DNA of 64,000 bases from Mailhella massiliensis (GTDB taxonomy: Bacteria > Desulfobacterota > Desulfovibrionia > Desulfovibrionales > Desulfovibrionaceae): the NCBI RefSeq assembly GCF_900155525.1, contig NZ_LT706952.1:568406-632405 (forward strand). The letters are read 5' to 3'. The stretch's first letter is position 1, and each line of letters starts with the position of its first letter. The position numbers and the translations under genes are program-made. The notes under the pieces were generated by a model. The model made no database searches and was not told the origin of the DNA. It saw only the letters and a program-made list of their open reading frames with translations. Shown one piece after another: positions 33,743-44,650 of this stretch.

Positions 33743-36667
33743 ATGAATCTGCCCGAAAAACATGCGGGCCCCTGCATCCATATCGAGGGCGCCCGTCAGC
33801 ATAATCTTAAAAACGTGAACGTGGACATTCCGCGCGACCAGCTCGTGGTGGTGTGCGGGCCTTCCGGCTCCGGCAAGTCCACCCTGGCCTTCGACATCGT
33901 GTACGCCGAAGGCCAGCGCCGCTATGTGGAATCGCTCTCCACCTACGCGCGTATGTTCCTGCCCAAGATGGACAAGCCGCTGGTGGACAAGATAGAGGGG
34001 CTTTCCCCCGCCATATCGCTGGAGCAGCAGACCACGGCGCACAACCCCCGTTCCACCGTGGGCACGGTGACGGAAGTGTACGACTTTCTGCGCGTGTTCT
34101 TCGCCCGCCTCGGCAAGGTGTACTGCCCGCACTGCGGCGCGCCCATCGAGGCACGCGCCTCCGACGAAATCATTGCGGACATCATGGCCATGCCCGAGGG
34201 CGAACGCATCATGCTCATGGCTCCCCTGGTGGAACTTCAGAAGGGAACCCATGCCGACCGCTTCAAGAAGCTGCGGGCCGAGGGCTTCGTGCGCGTGCGC
34301 GTGGCCACGCTGGGAGAAGAGGCCGCAATATACAATCTCGACGAAGTTCCCGCTCTGGACAAGAACAAAAAGCACAGCATCGACCTTGTGGTGGACAGGC
34401 TCGTCATCAAGGACGACATGCGCACCCGCCTTGCCGACTCCGTGGAGCTGGCCCTGCGCCACGGCAAGGGAAGAGTCATCGTGAGCGTGCCGGGCAAGCC
34501 CGACATCGTGCATTCCACCGAATCGGTATGCCCCGCCTGCCATGTGAGCGCGCCCGTGCCCTCGCCGCAGCTTTTCTCCTTCAACAGCCCTCAGGGCGCG
34601 TGCCCCCAGTGCCTCGGCATAGGCACGGTGGTGGCCTTCGACGAATCCCTCATCGCTCCCGACGAAACGCTCTCGCTCAAAAAAGGAGCCCTCGCCCCCT
34701 TCTCCAGCCCCTATTTCATGGCCAAGACAGGCAAGGCGCTGGAAGCTCTCGGCGAACGGCAGGGCTTCACCATGGATACGCCCCTCAAGGACTTCTCCGC
34801 CAAGGCAAGAAAGGCGCTCTTCAACGGCGAGGCGGGCGGCATCACCCGCACGGGAAGCCTGCGCCGCAACTTCATGGGCGGCACGAGCCTGAACCGCGAC
34901 GATGCGGGGGAAAGCCTCTCCACCTCCCACTGGCCGGGCGTCATGTATCTTCTGGAACAGCGCATGAAGCGGGGCGACGCCTGGAGCGACATTCTGAGCC
35001 GCTACAGCTACGAAGTGGAATGCCCCACCTGCCACGGCACAAGGCTCAGGAAGGAAGCGCTTTCCGTCAAAGTGAACGGCCTCACCATCGAGGACTTCTG
35101 CAACCTTTCCATCGAGCGCGCCCTTGCCTGGGTGAAGGGGCTTTCCTTCACGGGCCGCCACGCCCTTATTGCCGAGCCGCTCATCAAGGAACTTTCCTTC
35201 CGTCTCGGCTTCATGGTCAACGTGGGGCTGGAATACCTCACCCTCGGCCGTTCCATGGCCACGCTCTCCGGCGGCGAGGCCCAGCGCATACGCCTTGCCT
35301 CGCAGCTCGGTTCCGGCCTCGTGGGCGTGACCTATGTGCTGGACGAACCTTCCATAGGCCTGCACCCGCGCGACAACGAAAGGCTCATCCGCACCCTGCG
35401 CAGTCTCCAGAGGCGCGGCAACACCGTACTTGTGGTGGAACACGACGAAGCCACCATCTGCGAGGCGGATACCGTGCTGGAAATGGGCCCGGGTTCCGGC
35501 TCTCAGGGCGGGGAACTCGTGTTCGCGGGCACGGTGAAGGAACTCATCCGCCATTCCGATTCCCTCACCGCGCGCTACCTGCGCGGCGATCTTTCCATTC
35601 CCGTGCCGGAAACGCGCCGCCGCTCCGACAAGTTCCTCACCCTGCGCGGCGTGACCACCAACAACCTCAAGAACATCGACTGCGCCATTCCCCTGGGCGC
35701 GCTCACCTGCGTCACCGGCGTTTCCGGTTCGGGCAAAAGCTCCCTCGTCATCGACACGCTCTACCGCCGCGTGGCGCGGCACTGCGGCCTGCGTACCGAA
35801 CAGCCCGGCCCCATGAAGGGCGTGGAGGGTCTTGAACAGATAGAACGCATCGTATCCATCGACCAGACGCCCATCGGCCGCACGCCCCGTTCCAACCCCG
35901 CCACCTACACCAAGGTGTTCGACGACATCCGCAAGATCTTCGCCATGACGCCGGACGCAAGAAAGCGCGGCTACACCGCCAGCCGCTTCAGCTTCAACGT
36001 GCCGGGCGGCAGGTGCGAAACCTGCAAGGGCGACGGGCAGATCCGCGTGGAAATGCACTTTCTGCCCGACATCTTCGTCACCTGCGACGTGTGCAAGGGC
36101 CGCCGCTTCAACCGCGAAACGCTGGAAGTGCGCTACAAGGATCTGAACATCTCCGAAGTGCTCGACCTCACCGTGCACGAAGCGCGGGACTTCTTCTCCA
36201 GCTATCCCGCTCTGGAACGCAGGCTCGGAGTGCTGGAAGACGTGGGCCTCGGCTACATACGCCTCGGTCAGGCGGCCACCACTCTTTCCGGCGGCGAGGC
36301 GCAGCGCATCAAAATCTCGCGCGAGCTCGGCAAAAAATCCCTGCCGCGCACGCTCTACATTCTCGACGAACCCACCACGGGCCTGCACATGCACGAGGTG
36401 GGCAAGCTCATCAGCGTGCTGCACCGCCTGGTGGAACGCGGAGCCACGGTGGTGGTCATCGAACACAATACCGACGTCATCATGGCGGCCGACCATATTC
36501 TGGACCTCGGCCCCGGCGGCGGCGAAAACGGCGGCACCATCATCGCATCCGGCACGCCCGAGGAAATCATGAAGAATCCCGCCTCCGTGACGGGAACCTT
36601 CCTGGTGGAGGAACACAACAGACGCCGCGAATTTCTGAACCGCGCGCTCAGGGAGGACGACGCATGA
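33743..36667 (+). CDS. uvrA: Excinuclease ABC subunit A
   Basis: A 974-residue DNA-damage recognition ATPase of the UvrABC system. It has two ABC cassettes: Walker [12 protein letters not shown] and [11 protein letters not shown], and two LSGGEAQRI signatures. Zinc ligands appear as [20 protein letters not shown] and [18 protein letters not shown]. Length is slightly above the usual 940. Its stop overlaps the next start (ATGA). AAGGAAC precedes the ATG. Confidence 0.97.
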   Translation: MNLPEKHAGPCIHIEGARQHNLKNVNVDIPRDQLVVVCGPSGSGKSTLAFDIVYAEGQRRYVESLSTYARMFLPKMDKPLVDKIEGLSPAISLEQQTTAHNPRSTVGTVTEVYDFLRVFFARLGKVYCPHCGAPIEARASDEIIADIMAMPEGERIMLMAPLVELQKGTHADRFKKLRAEGFVRVRVATLGEEAAIYNLDEVPALDKNKKHSIDLVVDRLVIKDDMRTRLADSVELALRHGKGRVIVSVPGKPDIVHSTESVCPACHVSAPVPSPQLFSFNSPQGACPQCLGIGTVVAFDESLIAPDETLSLKKGALAPFSSPYFMAKTGKALEALGERQGFTMDTPLKDFSAKARKALFNGEAGGITRTGSLRRNFMGGTSLNRDDAGESLSTSHWPGVMYLLEQRMKRGDAWSDILSRYSYEVECPTCHGTRLRKEALSVKVNGLTIEDFCNLSIERALAWVKGLSFTGRHALIAEPLIKELSFRLGFMVNVGLEYLTLGRSMATLSGGEAQRIRLASQLGSGLVGVTYVLDEPSIGLHPRDNERLIRTLRSLQRRGNTVLVVEHDEATICEADTVLEMGPGSGSQGGELVFAGTVKELIRHSDSLTARYLRGDLSIPVPETRRRSDKFLTLRGVTTNNLKNIDCAIPLGALTCVTGVSGSGKSSLVIDTLYRRVARHCGLRTEQPGPMKGVEGLEQIERIVSIDQTPIGRTPRSNPATYTKVFDDIRKIFAMTPDARKRGYTASRFSFNVPGGRCETCKGDGQIRVEMHFLPDIFVTCDVCKGRRFNRETLEVRYKDLNISEVLDLTVHEARDFFSSYPALERRLGVLEDVGLGYIRLGQAATTLSGGEAQRIKISRELGKKSLPRTLYILDEPTTGLHMHEVGKLISVLHRLVERGATVVVIEHNTDVIMAADHILDLGPGGGENGGTIIASGTPEEIMKNPASVTGTFLVEEHNRRREFLNRALREDDA

Positions 36668-38139
36668 AAAAGGCCCTTTCCCTCCTCGCTCTTATCTCCC
36701 TTGCCCTGCCCCTTCAAAGTCAGGCGAAGCCCGTTTCCGTCACGATGTACCCGCAGGGAGCCATGGTGACGGAAGAGGAAGTCTTCCGGCCCGGACAGGG
36801 CCGCATCATCCTTTCTCTGCCCGCCGGAGCGGATGCGGAAAGCCTTTCCGTCTCCCTTTCCGCAGGCACGGTGCAGGAATCGCGCATGAGGATCCGGAAC
36901 ACGCCCTCCCCTGCCATGAAAAAGCTGCAGAAGGAACGGGACGAAGTGCAAAGCGGCCTTGCCCGCGTGGCGGCCGAACGCGAAAATATCTCCTTTGAAC
37001 GCCTTTTCTGGGCCGAGCCGCCCGTCACTGTTGAAGGAAAGAACAAGAAGGAACTGCACAGGCAGGCGAAGGAAACGCAGGAGCGCCTTGCCGCCATCGC
37101 CGACCGGGACGTTGCGCTCGATTCCCGCCAGAGAGAGCTGGAACGGCGCCTGCGGGTACTGGAATCGCGCATGGAGAGCCTCGGCAGGCACAACGACGCC
37201 GTGCAGGAATGCGTTCTTGTTCTCGAAGGCGAAGAACCGGTGACGGTACGCTGGACCTATTTTCTGGCCGGAGCCTCCTGGCAGCCCCGCTACCGCGTGC
37301 TGGCCGGAGAAAAGGATCAGAAGGCCCGTGTGCTTATGGACGCCGTGCTGCGCCAGACAAGCGGCGCGGACTGGAAAGGCGTGAACGTCACTCTTTCCGG
37401 CGCCGATACGTCCGGCAGGGTCAGCCCCCCGGCGCTGCCCGACTGGATCATCAAAGATACGCTGCCCGTCATGCGCTCGGCCAACCTCATGGCGGCCAAG
37501 GCCGTTGCCGATGCCGCGCCCGTGCAGGAATACGCCGCCGGAACATTGTGGAATCTCGGCAAGGTGGACGTGCCCGCCGAAGGGAGCCTCACGCGGCCCG
37601 TATCCTCCCACGAGTTTTCCGCCTCCTTCTTCCGCCTCGCCCGCCCGGCGCTGGAGGAAAAGGCATGGATTGCGGCCGAAATCAGGGACGACGTCATACC
37701 GGTACTGCCCGCAGGGCAGGCCCTGTTCCTCGTGGACGGCGTGGAAAACGCACGCGGCGTCTTCAGCCTCGAACCGGGACGGAAGGAGCTTTTCTTCGGC
37801 GTGGATCAGCTTGTGAGCGCCTCGGAACGGAATCTCCCCGTTTCCGCGGCTCCTGCAACGGACGAGGGCATGATCGTCCGGCGGTGGAAAAAGAGCGTGG
37901 ACATCCGCAACGGGCACGACAGATCCGTGACCGTGCGCGTGGAGGCGGCATCGCCCATCGTGCGCGACGCGTCCACGAAGGTCGCCTTCACGGCGGAACC
38001 GGAAGCGAAGGCAGGGGAAGACGGAGCGCTCCGTTTCTGGAACCTCGAGGTCCCGGCAAAAAAGAGCGCCGGCATCGTGTACGAAGTGACCGTGACGGAA
38101 CCCGACGACAAAGCCTCCGCCGGCAACGAAAGGAACTGA
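36664..38139 (+). CDS. DUF4139/DUF4140 (mucoidy-inhibitor-like) periplasmic protein
   Basis: A 491-residue exported protein with a signal peptide ([21 protein letters not shown]). The N-terminal DUF4140-like region (PVSVTMYPQGAMVTEEEVF) is followed by a coiled coil (about 75-165) and the DUF4139 domain with WTYFLAGASWQPRYRVLAG and LSGADTSGRVSPPALPDW. Function is unknown; eukaryotic and bacterial relatives are named after MuiA. It is coupled to uvrA by a 4-base overlap, with GGGAGG before the ATG. Confidence 0.82.
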   Translation: MKKALSLLALISLALPLQSQAKPVSVTMYPQGAMVTEEEVFRPGQGRIILSLPAGADAESLSVSLSAGTVQESRMRIRNTPSPAMKKLQKERDEVQSGLARVAAERENISFERLFWAEPPVTVEGKNKKELHRQAKETQERLAAIADRDVALDSRQRELERRLRVLESRMESLGRHNDAVQECVLVLEGEEPVTVRWTYFLAGASWQPRYRVLAGEKDQKARVLMDAVLRQTSGADWKGVNVTLSGADTSGRVSPPALPDWIIKDTLPVMRSANLMAAKAVADAAPVQEYAAGTLWNLGKVDVPAEGSLTRPVSSHEFSASFFRLARPALEEKAWIAAEIRDDVIPVLPAGQALFLVDGVENARGVFSLEPGRKELFFGVDQLVSASERNLPVSAAPATDEGMIVRRWKKSVDIRNGHDRSVTVRVEAASPIVRDASTKVAFTAEPEAKAGEDGALRFWNLEVPAKKSAGIVYEVTVTEPDDKASAGNERN

Positions 38140-38552
38140 GCATCCGTTTCCGCACGGCGCGCGTCGCCCCGGAGCGGATGCTTCCCCGGAGCCTTGTGAA
38201 GGGCCCGACGACAGTGCGCCTCCGCCCCGTGCCGGAAGCGCGCTCCGTACGGGCCCTTTCTTTGCGCCGGAGCGGCCCGGCGGGCGGCCTTGGGCATTGA
38301 CAAGAGTTTTACGGGGGGGATATCTTCCAAAGGATATTCCCTGCGGGCGACGCCGCCTTTTTCATCGCCATGCGTAGGGTCGGGGATATCCCTTTCCGGG
38401 GAAGCGGCGTTGACGCATCGGCCGTGCCGATGCCTGTCGTTCCGCATTCCCCCGGCGGGCAGCGGGCGCTCACAAGGCCCTTTCGGGCGGATGCACCCGA
38501 CGGCGGCCGTGCCGTCCGCGGACGGAAACCTCTTTAACTCCCCCTCGAATTT
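38140..38552. other. Leader region of the ricT-like/metG operon
   Basis: No gene is visible in this 413-base spacer. AAGGGCCCG (38198 on) and CGGGCCCTTTCTTT (ending 38263) could be a long-loop terminator for the preceding gene. The right half holds a promoter at 38297-38325. Confidence 0.55.
38297..38325 (+). promoter_or_regulatory. Sigma-70 promoter candidate for the ricT-like/metG operon
   Basis: A perfect -35 TTGACA (38297-38302), a 17-base spacer and -10-like ATATCT (38320-38325). It is about 230 bases upstream of the first gene. Confidence 0.55.
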
Positions 38553-39752
38553 ATGAAGCAAACGATAGGCATACGATTCAGCCGCTACGGTCAGGTGCTT
38601 GCCTGCCTGTACGACGCCGAAGGCGACGCTCCCCTCACCGTGGGCGAAAGCGCCATGGTCATGACGGAGCGCGGCCTGAACTGCGGCCAGGTGGTCTGGC
38701 AGAGGCCCTGGCAGGAAGAACTGGAACAGGCGCTCAAGGCCGCCAACGCCGCCGTGCAGAACATGAACGGCAACACGGAGACGGAAGAAGGCGGAGAAGA
38801 GAACGCACAGACGCCCATGCCCTCGGCCCGCCGCGCCACCGAAGAGGAAAAGCTCGCCGCGCAGGACAACGCCCTGCTTTCCCGGGAGGCCTATCAGTTC
38901 TGCCGCCGCTGCATTGCGGAGCGCAGGCTCGACATGAAGCTTGTGGACGTGGAGATTCTCTTCGACCGCAGCAAGATGGTCTTCTTCTTCACCGCGCCCA
39001 CGCGCATCGACTTCCGCGATCTGGTGAAGGATCTGGTGCGCCAGTACCGCACGCGCATCGAGCTCAGGCAGATAGGCGTGCGCCACGAAACGCAGATGCT
39101 CGGCGCGCTCGGCAACTGCGGCATGGTGTGCTGCTGCCGCCGCTACCTGCACAAGTTTGCGCCCGTGACCATCAAAATGGCCAAGGAGCAGAACCTCTTT
39201 CTCAATCCTGCGAAAATTTCCGGCATCTGCGGCCGCCTGCTGTGCTGCCTGAGCTACGAACAGGAAAATTACGACGCCTTCCACCGCAGCTGTCCGAGGC
39301 TCGGCAAGCGCTACCAGACCACGGAAGGCCCCATGCGCGTGCTGCGCAGCAACATGTTCCGCAATTCCGTGGTGGTGCTGCCCGACGGCGGCCAGGAAAC
39401 GGAAATGAGTCTCGAAGACTGGCAGGCGCTCAAGCCCAGCCGCAGCGAAGGCCCATCCTCCCCCGCCGGCAAGGAACAGAAAAGCCAGCCCGCCCCCGGC
39501 ATGATGGTGTTCTCCACCGCGCCGGACACGCTGGACGACGACCTCGCCGACCTTGAGGTCGTGGACAGCCCCGCTCCGGCCCCTTCCCACGAACCCAGCA
39601 TGATGAATTCCGAGGAAGCGACGCACCGCCGCAAACGCCCGCATCACCATCAGGAAAACCACGAAAGAAAAGGCCGCCCCCGGCCCGCGCGCGAACAGAA
39701 GGAGCGCCCCGCTCCCGAAGTTGCTCCCGAGCAGGACGCCGACGCCAGGTAA
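38553..39752 (+). CDS. PSP1-domain protein (RicT/YaaT-like)
   Basis: A 399-residue cytoplasmic protein. Its PSP1 domain shows CRRCIAERRLDMKLVDVEIL, FFFTAPTRIDFRDLVKDLV and two cysteine clusters, CGMVCCCRR and CGRLLCCLSYEQEN, similar to RicT, which binds Fe-S in Bacillus and affects RNA processing. The C-terminal 100 residues are a charged, basic low-complexity tail. It is followed by metG after 12 bases, a common pairing in desulfovibrios. Confidence 0.85.
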   Translation: MKQTIGIRFSRYGQVLACLYDAEGDAPLTVGESAMVMTERGLNCGQVVWQRPWQEELEQALKAANAAVQNMNGNTETEEGGEENAQTPMPSARRATEEEKLAAQDNALLSREAYQFCRRCIAERRLDMKLVDVEILFDRSKMVFFFTAPTRIDFRDLVKDLVRQYRTRIELRQIGVRHETQMLGALGNCGMVCCCRRYLHKFAPVTIKMAKEQNLFLNPAKISGICGRLLCCLSYEQENYDAFHRSCPRLGKRYQTTEGPMRVLRSNMFRNSVVVLPDGGQETEMSLEDWQALKPSRSEGPSSPAGKEQKSQPAPGMMVFSTAPDTLDDDLADLEVVDSPAPAPSHEPSMMNSEEATHRRKRPHHHQENHERKGRPRPAREQKERPAPEVAPEQDADAR

Positions 39753-39764
39753 ACAGGAGTTCTT

Positions 39765-41720
39765 GTGAAAAGCTACTACATCACCACGCCCATTTACTAT
39801 GTCAATGCGCGTCCCCACCTCGGGCACGCGTATTCCACCATCGTGGCCGACACGCTCAAGCGCTTTCACCGTATGCTCGGGGAAAACGCCCGGATGCAGA
39901 CCGGCACCGACGAGCACGGCGACAAGATCGTGAAGGCCGCCACCGCCGCGGGCGTGTCGCCCCAGGCCTTCGTGGACGACATTTCCAGCGTGTTCCGCAA
40001 CCTGTGGCCCAAGCTCGGTATTGAGAACGACGGCTTCATCCGTACCACCGATCCCGCGCACAAGAAGGCCGTGCAGGTGCTGCTGCAGCGCCTTTACGAC
40101 AAGGGCGACATCTACTTCGGCGAATACGGCGGCCACTACTGCTACGGCTGCGAACGCTTCTATACGGAAAAGGAACTGGAAAACGGCCTCTGCCCCCAGC
40201 ATCAGACCAAGCCGGAATTCATCAGCGAGAAGAACTACTTCTTCAAGATGTCCAAGTATCAGGACGCGCTCAGGCAGTACATTCTCGATCACCCCGACTT
40301 CATCCGCCCCGAACGCTACCGCAACGAAGCCCTCGCCATGCTGGAAGGCGGCGTGCTGGAAGATCTGTGCATCTCCCGCCCCAAGTCCCGCCTCACCTGG
40401 GGTATCGAACTGCCCTTCGACAAGGACTATGTGAGCTATGTGTGGTTCGACGCTTTGGCCAACTACATCACGGCCCTCGGCTGGCCTGAAAACGAAAACG
40501 ACGAATCCGGCGCGTACAAGACCTTCTGGCCCGGCGAACATCTGGTGGCCAAGGATATTCTGAAGCCCCACGGCATCTTCTGGCCCACCATGCTCATGGC
40601 CGCCGGTCTTCCGCTCTACAGGCACCTCAACGTGCACGGCTACTGGCTGGTGAAGGACACCAAGATGTCCAAGTCTCTGGGCAACGTGGTGGACCCGCTC
40701 AAGGCCGCCGAGCACTTCGGACTGGATGCCTTCCGCTATTTCCTGCTGCGTGAGATGAACTTCGGTTCCGACGCCTCCTACTCCCCGGAAGCCATCATCA
40801 CCCGCGTCAATGCCGACCTCGCCAACGACCTCGGCAACCTGTTCAGCCGCGTGCTTTCCATGAACGCCAAATACTTCGGCGGCAGGATTCCGGCCCTCGG
40901 CGAACAGCTGGAGGCCGACGACGTGCTTTCCGAAGCCACGGACAACGGCGCGGCAAACTATGTGCAGCTCTTCGGGGAACTGCGCTTCTCCCAGGCGCTC
41001 GACGCGCTCTGGACGCCCATCCGCGCCATGAACAAGTATGTGGACGAACAGGCCCCCTGGACGCTGGCCAAGAACGGCGAAACCGAACGCCTCGGCACCG
41101 TCATCCGCACGCTTCTGGAAAACATGTACAAGGTGGCCTATCTGCTCTGGCCCGTCATGCCCGGCGCTTCCGCCGCCATGCAGGCCCAGCTCGGCCGTCC
41201 GCAGCCGCCCCTTTCCGAAGACGCTCTGAACGATGTTTTGCGCTACCGCATGCACCTGCGTACCGGCATGGAAATCGCCGCTTCCTCCAACCTCTTCCCC
41301 CGCCTGGAAATGGAAAAGGAAGAAGCGCCCGCCAAGCCAAAGAAGGAAAAGAAGACCGCTCCCAGGGAAGCCCCTGCCAAACCTGCGGAAGAAGCCAAGG
41401 CTCCCATTGAATTCGCGGACTTCCAGAAGCTCGATCTGCGCGTGGGTCACATCCTTTCCGCAAAGCAGCACCCCAATGCGGACAAGCTGCTCTGCTTCGA
41501 GGTGGACCTCGGCGAAGAAAAGCCCCGGCAGATCGTTTCCGGCATCGCCGCCCACTTCAAGCCGGAAGACCTGGTGGGAAGCCGTGTCGTGGTGGTGGCC
41601 AATCTCCCGCCCCGCAAGCTGCGCGGCGTGGAATCCCAGGGCATGATTCTCACCGCCGAATTTGAAGGCAAACTCGCGCTGCTCTCGGCCGAGGCTCCCG
41701 CCGGAGCCTCCATCGCGTAG
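39765..41720 (+). CDS. metG: Methionyl-tRNA synthetase
   Basis: A 651-residue class I synthetase. It has the HIGH-like motif RPHLGHAYS, a single zinc knuckle CYGCERFYTEKE..LCPQH, KMSKS (DTKMSKSLGNV) and a C-terminal tRNA-binding domain (DLRVGHILSAKQHPNADKLL) after an Ala/Lys/Pro-rich linker. It starts with GTG at 39765 behind CAGGAG. A strong terminator follows. Confidence 0.96.
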   Translation: MKSYYITTPIYYVNARPHLGHAYSTIVADTLKRFHRMLGENARMQTGTDEHGDKIVKAATAAGVSPQAFVDDISSVFRNLWPKLGIENDGFIRTTDPAHKKAVQVLLQRLYDKGDIYFGEYGGHYCYGCERFYTEKELENGLCPQHQTKPEFISEKNYFFKMSKYQDALRQYILDHPDFIRPERYRNEALAMLEGGVLEDLCISRPKSRLTWGIELPFDKDYVSYVWFDALANYITALGWPENENDESGAYKTFWPGEHLVAKDILKPHGIFWPTMLMAAGLPLYRHLNVHGYWLVKDTKMSKSLGNVVDPLKAAEHFGLDAFRYFLLREMNFGSDASYSPEAIITRVNADLANDLGNLFSRVLSMNAKYFGGRIPALGEQLEADDVLSEATDNGAANYVQLFGELRFSQALDALWTPIRAMNKYVDEQAPWTLAKNGETERLGTVIRTLLENMYKVAYLLWPVMPGASAAMQAQLGRPQPPLSEDALNDVLRYRMHLRTGMEIAASSNLFPRLEMEKEEAPAKPKKEKKTAPREAPAKPAEEAKAPIEFADFQKLDLRVGHILSAKQHPNADKLLCFEVDLGEEKPRQIVSGIAAHFKPEDLVGSRVVVVANLPPRKLRGVESQGMILTAEFEGKLALLSAEAPAGASIA

Positions 41721-41745
41721 GATAAGGCCGCACGGGCATGAAAAA

Positions 41746-41776
41746 AGCGCCGCTTCTTCGGAGGCGGCGCTTTTTT
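41746..41776 (+). terminator. Terminator after metG
   Basis: AGCGCCGC and GCGGCGCT form the stem, with six T after it and A-rich sequence before it, so it may act in both directions. Confidence 0.9.
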
Positions 41777-42061
41777 CTCCTGCATCTCCGGCGGCGTTTG
41801 CGCCGTACCCCGCCCACACCGCTTTTTGCGGCAGATGCGCGTTATGCCCTCTCCGTATGCCCTTCTGCGGCAGAAAGGGCCGTACAACCGCCGAAAACGC
41901 CTTCTCCGCCCCGTTTTTCTCCTTTCCCTTCCCTTTTATCAGGGAAAGCCCTCATTTTCGCCTGAGCGCCTTTCCGTCGTTTTTTCTGTCCGGGAGTATT
42001 CTGGAAAAAAGAAGAAAAAAGCCTCTTCCTTCCGCCGTGCGGAAAGAAAAGGCCGCCTGAT
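41777..42061. other. Gene-free spacer between convergent genes
   Basis: No supported gene. Pyrimidine-rich stretches and short open frames only. Confidence 0.5.
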
Positions 42062-42092
42062 AAAAAAGGCGGAAGGCCGCGGCCCTCCGCCC
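42062..42092 (-). terminator. Terminator of the DsrE-like gene
   Basis: On the minus strand GGCGGAGGGCCGCGGCCTTCCGCC folds on itself and is followed by TTTTTTA. Confidence 0.8.
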
Positions 42093-42111
42093 GTAACGCT
42101 CATGCTTCAGA

Positions 42112-42525
42112 TTACACCTTCATGTAGGCGAATCCCGAATTCTGAAGCTGCACCAGATCCAGCGTTGCAGAAGGAACCACTTCCACAAACGACCAGATCA
42201 TGCTCTTGTCCAGCTTATAGGAATCCATGGCGCACTGGCCCACATGGATTTTCAGGCCGTTGGCCACGGCTTCCTGAGCCTTGGCCAGAAGTTCGGTATT
42301 TTCCTTGACGAGCTGCTGCACGGCAGGCCCGTTGACCACCATGATGAGCTTGAAGGTCTCCACCTCGCTCAGGGCCGTGAAACCGGCCTTGGCGGCGATA
42401 TCCACGGCGGAAATCTTGTGCCGCTTGAGCATGGCTTCCTTCTTGTAGTTGGCAGCCTGGCTGAAGGCCAGCTTGAAGATTTCGGCGTTATTGGCGTTTA
42501 CATGGATGACCAGATCGTATTTCAT
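42112..42525 (-). CDS. DsrE-family protein
   Basis: A 137-residue protein resembling the DsrE/F-like family (KYDLVIHVNANNAEIFKLAF at the start, FKLIMVVNGPAVQQLV in the middle, IHVGQCAMDSY and DLVQLQNSGFAYMKV at the end). Family members carry or handle sulfur and form small oligomers; the one conserved Cys in GQCAMDSY may be the sulfur carrier. I start at ATG 42525, seven bases after AAGGAG. The role in a sulfur-metabolising bacterium is plausible but not shown. Confidence 0.85.
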   Translation of the reverse strand: MKYDLVIHVNANNAEIFKLAFSQAANYKKEAMLKRHKISAVDIAAKAGFTALSEVETFKLIMVVNGPAVQQLVKENTELLAKAQEAVANGLKIHVGQCAMDSYKLDKSMIWSFVEVVPSATLDLVQLQNSGFAYMKV

Positions 42526-43102
42526 GATATTCTCCTTGAACCCGGGATATGTCCGCTCCTGCGCGTGCGCTTCCAGCGCCGTCGAAAAGCGGAACACCGA
42601 CCCTCCAGAACGAAGGGCGCATGTGAAAAGAATCTCATTACTGTCTTCTTCTGTCAATTCCTTTTTTCGGGTCCCCGCTCTGCGGAAAAAGCCCTCCGCA
42701 GGCTTTCGTGCCGGGGCCTGTTCCTCATAACGGCACGCTTTAATACAAAAATGTATCAAAATTCAGACTTGACAAATCCCCTTGCTCGGGAGCAACGTGC
42801 ATTCCCTACCCCGTGACAAGGAATTGCGGTTCCTCAGGCAACGGGATAAGAGCGGAGCAGATGAAAACTCCACTCGCACGGACACGAGGGCGAAGACACG
42901 CCGCACGCAAAGAACATGCCGACTTCCCGCCGCGCGGCAGCAACATTGAGGGAAGGGTTGTTCTCCGGCGTTCCGCTCTCAGGTAGAAGCGGCCCCGCAA
43001 AGCGGGAGCCCGCCGCCCCGGAAGGGGTATTCTTCACCCGCCCGATCGCGAAAAACGCCCTTATGGAGAGGGCATGGAGGGCCGGCTCAGGCCGGATCTG
43101 TT
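42526..43102. other. Gene-free spacer ahead of the CstA-like gene
   Basis: About 575 bases without a supported gene. ATAC-AAAAAT-GTAT (around 42744-42757) is an inverted repeat that may regulate the DsrE-like gene, and TTGACA stands at 42768 without a good -10. The right half is GC-rich with several hairpins (for example CCCGCAAAGCGGG), so a structured leader for the CstA-like gene is possible, but I could match no known riboswitch. Confidence 0.35.
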
Positions 43103-44572
43103 ATGTTTGGCACCCTTTATTTCTTCGGCTGCTGCGCGCTGCTCGTAGCCGGCTATGCGCTGTACGGCGCTTTTGTTGAACGTGTTTTCGGAGCTGACGG
43201 CTCCCGCGAAACTCCCGTCATGACCAGAAGGGACGGCGTGGACTTCGAACCCATGCCCCTCTGGAAGCTCTATATGAGCCAGATGATCAACATCGCCGGG
43301 CTCGGCCCCGTGCTGGGCACCATTCTCGGTGCTCTCTACGGCCCCGTGGCCCTGCTGTGGGTGGTGCTCGGCTCCATTTTTGCCGGTGCGGTGCACGACT
43401 ACGTCGCCGGTATGATTTCCATCCGTGAAGACGGCATAAGCTACCCCGAGATCATAGGCCGCAACCTCGGCCGGGGCATGCGTGTGTTCATGGAATGCTT
43501 CACCATTCTCTTCATGATCATGGTGGGGGCCACCTTCGTGCTGGCTCCGGCCGCGCTGCTTGCCAGCCTCTTCCCCCATTTCCTTACGAATCTGTTCCCC
43601 TCCGCGCCCACGCTGGCCTGGAGCGTGCTCATTTTCGCCTATTACTTCGTAGCCACCATCATTCCTTTCGACCGTATCGTCAGCCGCTTCTACCCCATCG
43701 TGGGCGTGCTGCTCATCTTCATGGCTTTCGGGCTCATCATCGCGCTCTTTGCGCAGGGCTATGAAATCCTGCCGAATACGGACTTCTTCACCAACGTGCA
43801 CCCCGCCGATGTTCCGGTCTGGCCGCTTCTGTTCATCACCATCGCCTGCGGCGCCATCAGCGGCTTCCATGCCACGCAGTCTCCCCTGCGCGCCCGCTGC
43901 ATGACCAATGAAAAGATGGGTCGCCGCGTCTTCTACGGCGCCATGATCACCGAGGGCCTTCTCGGACTCATCTGGGCCACGCTCGCCCTGTCCTTCTACC
44001 CCGATTCCGCCGCTCTTTCCGCGGCCATGGGCCCCAAGGGCGCTCCCACCCTGGCGGTGCAGGAAATCGCCCTCACGCTGCTCGGACCGGTGGGCGGCAT
44101 CTTCGCCATCCTCGGCGTGGTGCTGCTGCCCATAAGCACCGGCGACACGGCCTTCCGTGCCGCACGCGCCATGCTGGCCGATCACTTCCACATCGACCAG
44201 AAAAGCGTGACGAAGCGCGTGCTCACCGCTCTGCCCCTGTTTGCGGGCGGCGTGGCGCTCACCCTGCTCGACTTCCCCATCATCTGGCGCTACTTCGGCT
44301 GGGCCAACCAGACCATGTCCTGCGTGAGCCTGTGGGCCTTCTCCGTGTGGCTTGCCCGCCACGGCCGCCTGCACTGGATCACCACCGTTCCGGCCGTATT
44401 CATGACCACGGTGTGCACGGCCTACATCTGCTACGCGCCCATAGGTCTCGGCCTGTCCATGGAAGTGTCCACCCTCACGGGCATCGTGGTTTCCCTTGCC
44501 TGCCTTGCTCTCTTCCTGCATTTCTGCAGATCCGAACGTCGTGAAGGCGTAGGCGCTCACGTCGCCGGATAA
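43103..44572 (+). CDS. CstA-family (carbon starvation/peptide-pyruvate) transporter
   Basis: A 489-residue protein of about twelve to thirteen membrane spans. It has the CstA blocks FEPMPLWKLYMSQMINIAGL, GPVLGTILGALYGP, GSIFAGAVHDYVAGMISIRE and GFHATQSPLRARCM, but is shorter than E. coli CstA (701), like the small versions that take up peptides or pyruvate. The ribosome site (CCGGA) is weak. It ends at a clear terminator. Confidence 0.9.
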   Translation: MFGTLYFFGCCALLVAGYALYGAFVERVFGADGSRETPVMTRRDGVDFEPMPLWKLYMSQMINIAGLGPVLGTILGALYGPVALLWVVLGSIFAGAVHDYVAGMISIREDGISYPEIIGRNLGRGMRVFMECFTILFMIMVGATFVLAPAALLASLFPHFLTNLFPSAPTLAWSVLIFAYYFVATIIPFDRIVSRFYPIVGVLLIFMAFGLIIALFAQGYEILPNTDFFTNVHPADVPVWPLLFITIACGAISGFHATQSPLRARCMTNEKMGRRVFYGAMITEGLLGLIWATLALSFYPDSAALSAAMGPKGAPTLAVQEIALTLLGPVGGIFAILGVVLLPISTGDTAFRAARAMLADHFHIDQKSVTKRVLTALPLFAGGVALTLLDFPIIWRYFGWANQTMSCVSLWAFSVWLARHGRLHWITTVPAVFMTTVCTAYICYAPIGLGLSMEVSTLTGIVVSLACLALFLHFCRSERREGVGAHVAG

Positions 44573-44605
44573 CAGGGCGGGACAGCCGTTCCCATCCCCG
44601 CCCTC

Positions 44606-44637
44606 AAGACCCCTCCCTGGAGGGGTCTTTTTTTGCG
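44606..44637 (+). terminator. Terminator after the CstA-like gene
   Basis: AGACCCCTCC pairs with GGAGGGGTCT-like sequence and is followed by a run of seven T. Confidence 0.9.
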
Positions 44638-44650
44638 CCTTCCATAAACA

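Noticed and set aside
33173-36616. Long open frame on the minus strand opposite uvrA (and similar ones opposite metG, trxB/assT, glnN, gltB)
   Set aside because: These are by-products of high GC codon use: their translations are His/Gly/Val-rich low-information strings, and the plus-strand genes have clear motifs.
42800-43102. Riboswitch ahead of the CstA-like gene
   Set aside because: Several hairpins exist, but I could not match the conserved core of any riboswitch class by eye; covariance-model search would decide.
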